A stretch of DNA of 64,000 nt from contig QGNO01000005.1 in the NCBI GenBank assembly GCA_003228195.2, positions 1 through 64,000 on the forward strand. Reading direction: 5' to 3'. The DNA comes from Chloroflexota bacterium. GTDB lineage: Bacteria > Chloroflexota > Dehalococcoidia > Lucifugimonadales > QGNO01. The notes beneath the pieces were generated by a model. It was given only the letters and a program-made list of their open reading frames with translations, had not been told where the DNA came from and searched no databases. Positions 58,620 through 64,000 of the stretch are shown here, in pieces; the first letter of the stretch is position 1, and each line of letters opens with the position of its first letter. The position numbers and the translations under genes were made by a program.

Positions 58620-60986
58620 ATGGAATTAGAAACAGTCCAAAAAAATGATGGGACAACACCATTGCAACCTACCGTAAGTAAAAATGTAGCTAGTTGGAGC
58701 CGTTCGGAAATCAGCTTATACATTTTACTCTTGGCTACAGCCCTAGTATTGCGTTTATGGGACCTAGGATACCAAGCGCTGCATCACGATGAGAGTCTAC
58801 ACGCGATGTACTCTTGGTATCTCTATTCTGGGAATGGCTACACCCACGATCCAATGATGCATGGACCTTTCCAATTCCTAGGAACCGCTGCAATATTTTT
58901 GGCACTATGGGATTCAGATTTTACGGTAAGACTACTCCCAGTGCTGTTCGGCACCTTTCTTGTTGCAACTCCGATATTACTTAGATGTTTCCTTGGCCGG
59001 AGCGGTGCTTTATTCACTGCGCTCCTGTTATGCATATCTCCGACAACTCTCTATTTCAGTCGATTTGCTCGAAACGATGTCTACATGGCTGTATGGACTA
59101 TGCTATTAGTAGCATTCATATGGCGTTATATTGAGAGTGGGAAAAACAGATACTTAGTATTGCTAGCAGCAACTCTATCTCTCGCATTCTCCACCAAAGA
59201 GAGCACCTTCATAATTGTTTTCGTGTTCAGCAGTTATCTCCTAGTATCCGCATATAAAGACATAGGACCTTGGCTAATTGGACGCAAGCACTTAAAAACT
59301 TTTTCTCGTCATGGTTCGCTTCTTGTTCTGTTGACATGCCTCAGTCTCCCATTTGCTGGTGCTGGCATAGCCATTGTTCAGGGTAGTATCGGACTTACTC
59401 TAGCGAACTCAGATTACAACTTGGGACCACATGGCATACCACTCGGTAGTAGCTTATTCGTAGCCTTCTTTACTGTCGCTGTTTTCACGTTAATATCTTT
59501 ATTTATTGGCTTTAAATGGAAACCGAATGGTGTTAGAGCTTGGGTTCAGATCTCAATAGTATTGATCACTACTCTAGCCCTAGCTTCAGCATTAATTGAT
59601 CTGATATTCGAAGTCAACCTAATTAAGTACTCAATACCTACAGGACTTCTAGGGACAGCAATAGCCGCCATTATTGTAGGTGTGAGGCAACGGGGTTGGT
59701 GGTTGCTCAGCTTAGGCGTATTCCTTTCCATCTGGACATTGACTCACACAACCTTTTTAACAAACCCTGAAGGTGTAGCCACGGGTTTCTGGCAATCATT
59801 AGGTTATTGGGTAGTTCAACAGGGAGTAGCTAGAGGTGATCAACCTTGGTATTACTATTTGATTATCGGATTAAATTATGAATTTATAGCGGCAATTTTT
59901 GGAGGCATAGGAATCTACTCGTTCCTAACCAAAGGAGATAAGTTCAGTATTTTCCTTGTTTACTGGGCATGCACTAACCTCTTAATTTACACCTATGCTA
60001 GCGAAAAGATGCCGTGGTTGTTGCTTAATATTACCCTACCTTTCCTTTTGATCTCTGGAAAACTTATGGGTGATCTCTGGAACAAACTACCATGGTGCAA
60101 AAATGAAGTGGAAAATCAAGTAGCTTTGCGGCAGGAACGGAATACACTATTCACTAACGTCATTAGAGTGGCCCATTGGAATTCCATTCTTTTCACGATT
60201 TGTCTAATAGCAACATTGCTGTCATTCGGATGGATTATCCAAAACCACATGTTTGCTAACGTAGAACTTAATATTAGAAATGTAGGTATCTGGGCATCCG
60301 CACTAGGACTTCTACTAATCTCAAGTTATTTATTAGTAAATGCTCCCACAGATAAGCGTCGGCCATTGTTCCTGCTTTCTCTTGCTGCAACGCTTTGCAT
60401 ATTGACTGTAATTAGTTCATTTAGATTGACCTACAAACACTCTGATATTCCCGTAGAAATGCTAATCTACACACAAACTTCTCCTGACATACCCAAAATC
60501 ATGCATGCAATCGAACGGCTGGGAACGACTACAGGTGAAGGGAGCAACTTAGTGGTAACAGTGGACAGCTCTGATGGGTATACTTGGCCGTGGGCCTGGT
60601 ATTTGAGAAACTACCCCAACGCATCTTATCCTTGTCTCGGCGCCGATGACGGCTGCGGGGCTGATAAGTTACCTACCAATTCAGATGTTTTGCTTCTTTC
60701 CGCTAGCAATCAATATACAGTAAATACTGGTACAATCGATTTCGCAGAACCTAAGCCATACAAACACCGGTGGTGGTTCCCCGAATACGATACTTACAGA
60801 GAACTTACAATCCCTAAGATAGCAGACGGAATAGATAGCAAACAATCGTGGTGCCGTGTTTTCGGATATTTTTGGAACCGCCACCTACCCCATAGCCTAG
60901 GCACATCCAACGCTTACGCCTATTTCCCATCTTCTTTTGATGTGGGAGAAATAAATTCTAATACAATACCTTCCCAAATATGTTAA
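58620..60986 (+). CDS. Agl23-like (TIGR03663-type) GT-C membrane protein
   Basis: A membrane protein of about 788 residues with around 12 helices. Its first outer loop HHDESLHAMYSWYLYSGNGYTHDPMMHGPF carries the Asp-Glu pair that in GT39/GT83 (PMT/ArnT) enzymes binds the lipid-linked sugar donor. The wording and the neighbouring YYY gene fit the family called flippase activity-associated Agl23. RFARNDVYMAVWTML and YASEKMPWLLLNITLPFLL are further family parts. I use ATG 58620 after the upstream stop; the track's start at 58578 abuts its own G-rich site. A role in sugar transfer on the outer membrane face is inference. Confidence 0.87.
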   Translation: MELETVQKNDGTTPLQPTVSKNVASWSRSEISLYILLLATALVLRLWDLGYQALHHDESLHAMYSWYLYSGNGYTHDPMMHGPFQFLGTAAIFLALWDSDFTVRLLPVLFGTFLVATPILLRCFLGRSGALFTALLLCISPTTLYFSRFARNDVYMAVWTMLLVAFIWRYIESGKNRYLVLLAATLSLAFSTKESTFIIVFVFSSYLLVSAYKDIGPWLIGRKHLKTFSRHGSLLVLLTCLSLPFAGAGIAIVQGSIGLTLANSDYNLGPHGIPLGSSLFVAFFTVAVFTLISLFIGFKWKPNGVRAWVQISIVLITTLALASALIDLIFEVNLIKYSIPTGLLGTAIAAIIVGVRQRGWWLLSLGVFLSIWTLTHTTFLTNPEGVATGFWQSLGYWVVQQGVARGDQPWYYYLIIGLNYEFIAAIFGGIGIYSFLTKGDKFSIFLVYWACTNLLIYTYASEKMPWLLLNITLPFLLISGKLMGDLWNKLPWCKNEVENQVALRQERNTLFTNVIRVAHWNSILFTICLIATLLSFGWIIQNHMFANVELNIRNVGIWASALGLLLISSYLLVNAPTDKRRPLFLLSLAATLCILTVISSFRLTYKHSDIPVEMLIYTQTSPDIPKIMHAIERLGTTTGEGSNLVVTVDSSDGYTWPWAWYLRNYPNASYPCLGADDGCGADKLPTNSDVLLLSASNQYTVNTGTIDFAEPKPYKHRWWFPEYDTYRELTIPKIADGIDSKQSWCRVFGYFWNRHLPHSLGTSNAYAYFPSSFDVGEINSNTIPSQIC

Positions 60987-61043
60987 ACCTCCAAGATTGG
61001 CTGACTATGCTTCAGTAGTGGGCAGCATTTATACTTGACCTTA

Positions 61044-62123
61044 ATGAAAAATCATCGTGTCTGGATTGGCCTTGTTATTAGCTTGGTATTTTTGGGGCTA
61101 CTATTCTGGCAAATAGACCTTGCCCAAGTACTTAAGCATCTAAAAGAAGCGGAATATATCTACATTGTCCCAGGAGTCATGGTGTATTTCTGCATCTGCG
61201 TGTTGTTCCGCACACTAAGGTGGCGGCTACTACTAACTCCAATAAAGCCCATAAGTGCTCGACGATTACTACCGGTAGTTTTGGTCGGGTACATGGCCAA
61301 CAACGTTCTACCCATGAGAATAGGGGAGATAGTACGCAGTTATTATCTCGGAAAACGTGAGAACGTAAGTACAGTTGCAACCCTGGCAACTATAGCAATT
61401 GAAAAGGTTTTGGACGGAGTCGTGTTGATTGGGTTACTCATATTAGTTTCAATATTTACTCCAGTGACAGGACTAGTAAGCAATGTCGCCACTGAAACCA
61501 ACATTCATTGGTCTATCCTAGTTTTAGGTACCACGGTGCCTTTTGTAGGAATCATGGCTTTAATGTGGATAATTGCAAATCATCCTAAAACAATTGCTTG
61601 GATTCCAAGATTAATGCTTAACTGTTTACCAGAGAAATTCCGGGCTGTAATCAAAGAATTGATAAATAAGTCTTTGGTGGGGCTTGAAGCGTTGAATGAC
61701 TCGAAGCGGCTATCAGCAATAATTCTAATGTCTTTCCCAGTGTGGGCAGGAGAGATCGGCCTATACTACTTGGTGGGGCTTTCATTCGATTTACAGTCAA
61801 TACTGGGTGGACCTATGTTTATGATAGTTGCGATGATAGTAGTAGCCTGCATTTCAAATCTTGCTACTGCCATACCAGCCTCTCAAGGATCTATCGGACC
61901 ATTTGAACTATTCGCCGTAGCGTCATTGGTAGTGCTAGGAGTTGATCCAGAAATTGCCACAGCATATTCACTAGTCTTACACTTGACCCTACTAGTGCCT
62001 ATCAGCATAGCTGGATTAATATCATTATGGCTTGGAAATGACTCTGTAAAAAATGTCATTAACTACAAATCCCCTGCGAGTAATATGAAAAAGCATCCTG
62101 GTAAAAGAGAGGGTTCAAGTTGA
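61044..62123 (+). CDS. Flippase-like domain membrane protein (AglD/UPF0104 family)
   Basis: A protein of about 359 residues with some eight helices, of the lysylphosphatidylglycerol-synthase TM/UPF0104 family (TIGR00374). It has LFRTLRWRLLLTPIKPIS, VLVGYMANNVLPMRIGEIVRSYYLGKRENVS, TIAIEKVLDGVVLIGLL and AIPASQGSIGPFELFAV, all typical. Archaeal AglD and related proteins take part in glycan or polyprenol-sugar movement. I use ATG 61044; the track's TTG 61035 overlaps a TATACT box. The end overlaps the FAD oxidoreductase by four bases. Confidence 0.9.
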   Translation: MKNHRVWIGLVISLVFLGLLFWQIDLAQVLKHLKEAEYIYIVPGVMVYFCICVLFRTLRWRLLLTPIKPISARRLLPVVLVGYMANNVLPMRIGEIVRSYYLGKRENVSTVATLATIAIEKVLDGVVLIGLLILVSIFTPVTGLVSNVATETNIHWSILVLGTTVPFVGIMALMWIIANHPKTIAWIPRLMLNCLPEKFRAVIKELINKSLVGLEALNDSKRLSAIILMSFPVWAGEIGLYYLVGLSFDLQSILGGPMFMIVAMIVVACISNLATAIPASQGSIGPFELFAVASLVVLGVDPEIATAYSLVLHLTLLVPISIAGLISLWLGNDSVKNVINYKSPASNMKKHPGKREGSS

Positions 62124-63442
62124 AAGTAGGCATAATAGGTGGAGGTATAGGAGGATTAGGGGCTGGATACGAACTTGCAAAGACTGGCCACCATGTAACT
62201 ATCTATGAAAGGGCGCCATTCCTAGGCGGGCTGGCGTCGACCTTCGAAGTTGGTGGCGGGCGGCTTGAACGCTTCTATCACCATCTATTCAAGTCTGATA
62301 CGACCATCATTGCCTTGCTAAACGAGCTGGGGCTCAATGAACATCTCGTCTGGGAGCAGCCAAAAACCGGATGGTTTCACGGTGGTACGATATACCCATT
62401 TTCAGGCCCATTGGACCTTCTTAAATTTAAACCTCTTGGGCTAATCGACAGAATAAGAATGGGGCTGGCTACCTTGTACTTACAACGGGTGAAAAATTGG
62501 GAGAAATTCGAACAGGTTACGGCCGCTGAGTACATCAGAAAACTGGCAGGCCAACGTAACTATGAGGTCTTATGGGAACCTATGCTTAAAGGCAAATTCT
62601 CTCACTATTACGATCGAATAGGCATGCCTTGGCTTTGGAGTAAATTTGCGACACGTACCAAATCCAGAGGTAAGGATTTCAAGGAAAGCCTGGGCTACAT
62701 AAAGGGGAGCTGGGGAATCTTAATAGATGAAATGGAAAGCCGTATTAAACATTGGGGTGGAGAGATCTACACTGGTACTTCAGTGTCAAAAATTTTAACT
62801 GAGAAAGGTCGTGCTAAAGGACTCACTATCGTTAGTGCATCCGGGGAAGAGACCGAGCAAGAATTCGATTTGATAATAGCCACTGTGCCAAGCTTCATCT
62901 TACCGAATCTAGTGGAAATGCAAGAAGAATACGTGTCGAAGCTACGTGGTGTCGAATACGAAGGAGCCATAGCAGTAATATGGGTGCTAAAGAAAAGTCT
63001 TTCCCCCATTTACTGGCTAAACATAGGTGACCGCGACATGCCTTTTCTGCTTGTACTGGAACAAACAAACTTGGTGCCTCCGAAGGAATACGGAGATAAG
63101 CATATCGTATATACAGCAGATTACGTGGCAAAGGATGACCGAAGATGGAACATGAGCACAGATGAAATAGTTAAAGAATATCTTGAAGGTTTGAAGCGAA
63201 TAAACCCGGATTTTGAAGAATCATGGATAGAGGCGCATTATCTCCACAAGGAACCAGCTGCCCAACCGATTATAGAGATTAACTACAAGGATAAAATGCC
63301 GGAAACAAAAACACCTGTTGAGCGTCTTTGGTTAGCTTCAATGAGCCAAGTATACCCAGAGGATCGCGGAACCAATTACAGCTTGCGTTTGGGCATAAGA
63401 GTGGCTAGGGACGCAATTGCCGATATAAATGCCGAAAAATGA
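62120..63442 (+). CDS. NAD(P)/FAD-dependent oxidoreductase (protoporphyrinogen oxidase/mutase-like)
   Basis: A 440-residue flavoprotein. The Rossmann motif VGIIGGGIGGLGAGYELAKTGHHVTIYERAPFLGGLAST is at the start; GGGRLERFYHHLFKSD follows, as in a group of amine-oxidase or UDP-galactopyranose-mutase-like proteins often found beside glycosyltransferases. The C-terminal FAD segment is VYPEDRGTNYSLRLG. The start TTG overlaps the previous stop (TTGA), six bases after AGAGAGGG. The reaction is unknown; modification of a lipid-linked sugar or of an isoprenoid is possible. Confidence 0.88.
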   Translation: MKVGIIGGGIGGLGAGYELAKTGHHVTIYERAPFLGGLASTFEVGGGRLERFYHHLFKSDTTIIALLNELGLNEHLVWEQPKTGWFHGGTIYPFSGPLDLLKFKPLGLIDRIRMGLATLYLQRVKNWEKFEQVTAAEYIRKLAGQRNYEVLWEPMLKGKFSHYYDRIGMPWLWSKFATRTKSRGKDFKESLGYIKGSWGILIDEMESRIKHWGGEIYTGTSVSKILTEKGRAKGLTIVSASGEETEQEFDLIIATVPSFILPNLVEMQEEYVSKLRGVEYEGAIAVIWVLKKSLSPIYWLNIGDRDMPFLLVLEQTNLVPPKEYGDKHIVYTADYVAKDDRRWNMSTDEIVKEYLEGLKRINPDFEESWIEAHYLHKEPAAQPIIEINYKDKMPETKTPVERLWLASMSQVYPEDRGTNYSLRLGIRVARDAIADINAEK

Positions 63443-63448
63443 CCTCAA

Positions 63449-64000
63449 ATGAAATTCATCCTTGTAGTTAATCCTCAAAGCGGCACAAAACAAAGTTCAA
63501 AAATCCTAGATCTTATTCAACCCATTTTTCATACCAAAGGTGCTGAACTGTCAATAATCCCAACGGAGTTCAGTGGGCATGCAGAAAAAATTGCTGAAAC
63601 CGTAAGTTTAACTGGATATGATGGCTTCCTAGCTTTGGGAGGGGACGGAACTTTTAACGAAGTTGTGAACGGGATGATCAAACGTACTACTGGAAAAAGG
63701 ATACCAATAGGCATTATTCCAGGAGGATCTGGGAACTCATTCCTCCGAAACCTGGAGATTGGCGACCCTATCAAAGCATCTGAAGTAATAACTTCGGGGA
63801 ATATACGATTAGTCGACACAGCTAGAATCGAAATGAATAGCCTTATTCGGCATTCAATCAATTTGATCGGGTGGGGCTTGGTCACAGATGTAGGCAAAAG
63901 AGCTGAACAACTCCGCTGGTTAGGATTCAGCCGCTATACGATCTCTAGCATCATTGAAATACTTTTGAAAAAGGAACGCAAAGCACTTCTGGTTGTAGAT
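63449..64000 (+). CDS. Diacylglycerol/sphingosine kinase family lipid kinase, cut by window end
   Basis: This gene is not in the ORF track because it runs off the window; 184 codons are visible. The protein begins MKFILVVNPQSGTKQSSKIL and has the catalytic core GFLALGGDGTFNEVVNGM and GIIPGGSGNSFLRNL, which are the NPxSG, GGDGTxNEV and PxGxxN motifs of the DAGK catalytic family. Members phosphorylate diacylglycerol, isoprenols or long-chain bases. It starts six bases after the FAD oxidoreductase stop, so it belongs to the same unit and could act on a lipid carrier. An ORF on the opposite strand here is a shadow. Confidence 0.92.
   Translation, partial: MKFILVVNPQSGTKQSSKILDLIQPIFHTKGAELSIIPTEFSGHAEKIAETVSLTGYDGFLALGGDGTFNEVVNGMIKRTTGKRIPIGIIPGGSGNSFLRNLEIGDPIKASEVITSGNIRLVDTARIEMNSLIRHSINLIGWGLVTDVGKRAEQLRWLGFSRYTISSIIEILLKKERKALLVVD

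Noticed and set aside
63529-63897. 122-residue minus-strand ORF at the window end
   Set aside because: The plus strand here encodes clear lipid kinase motifs (GGDGTFNEVVNG), so this is a shadow.

Overview
The window reads as a piece of a Chloroflexota chromosome, most likely a marine Dehalococcoidia lineage of the SAR202 type. This is inference from content: adjacent YYY-domain (DUF2298) and Agl23-like (TIGR03663-type) membrane proteins, which are typical of Chloroflexota and archaea; many CaiB/BaiF CoA-transferase, amidase, amidohydrolase and MaoC-like catabolic genes; and a Bacillus-like large SRP RNA. There are no phage, transposon, CRISPR or plasmid features. Genes are tightly packed, many have AGGAGG-type ribosome sites, TTG and GTG starts are frequent, and sigma-70-like promoters of the form TTGACA-N17-TANNNT precede several RNA genes.

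Layout. 1-1165: a strong terminator, a collagen-like lipoprotein and tRNA-Arg. 1170-7620 (minus): a catabolic unit with an Ldh2-type dehydrogenase, two paralogous hot-dog (MaoC-like) proteins and two overlapping family III CoA-transferases. 7737-13725: an amidase with a small downstream gene, then a minus operon of penicillin-acylase-type hydrolase, HpcH/HpaI aldolase and Gfo/Idh/MocA oxidoreductase. 13823-20073: tRNA-Pro, plsY, aconitase, an MFS transporter and folP-folK. 20096-27715 (minus): a Trm112-like protein, a CopD-like protein, a TlpA-like thioredoxin, an SbcD-like nuclease behind a complete frdABCD set, and glycyl-tRNA synthetase. 27977-31342 (plus): rhodanese, metallo-hydrolase, small barrel protein and amidohydrolase. 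31451-41351: a membrane pyrophosphatase of predicted Na+ type, DUF502, thiE, fmdB-like, rnhB, mnmA, rsfS, ndk, tsaB, tsaE, thiL and a tautomerase. 41458-43820: tRNA-Lys, tRNA-Leu and two oligopeptide-type ABC ATPases closed by a 20-bp terminator. 43860-56148: housekeeping genes lepA, galU-like, SRP RNA, rsmA, ispE, PHP, dinG, ogg, cca, rnc and ftsY. 56207-64000: a membrane glycan/lipid cluster with YYY protein, Agl23-like GT-C protein, AglD-like flippase-domain protein, FAD oxidoreductase and a truncated lipid kinase.

How the parts fit. The energy genes (aconitase, FrdABCD-type complex II, membrane PPase) suggest a TCA-type metabolism with an anchor of the fumarate-reductase kind and recovery of pyrophosphate energy as an ion gradient. 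The catabolic operons look built for activating and splitting organic acids and amides. SRP RNA and ftsY lie in the same stretch, as do the tRNA-maturation genes mnmA, tsaB, tsaE and cca. Two of the four tRNA genes lack an encoded CCA, so the cca product is needed. The most unusual points are a CoA-transferase pair in which one partner lacks the catalytic Asp, a hot-dog pair with no visible hydratase dyad, an RNase III with an active-site Asp replaced, a DHPS with an altered loop, the YYY/Agl23/flippase cluster, and several genes that look transcribed without a leader.
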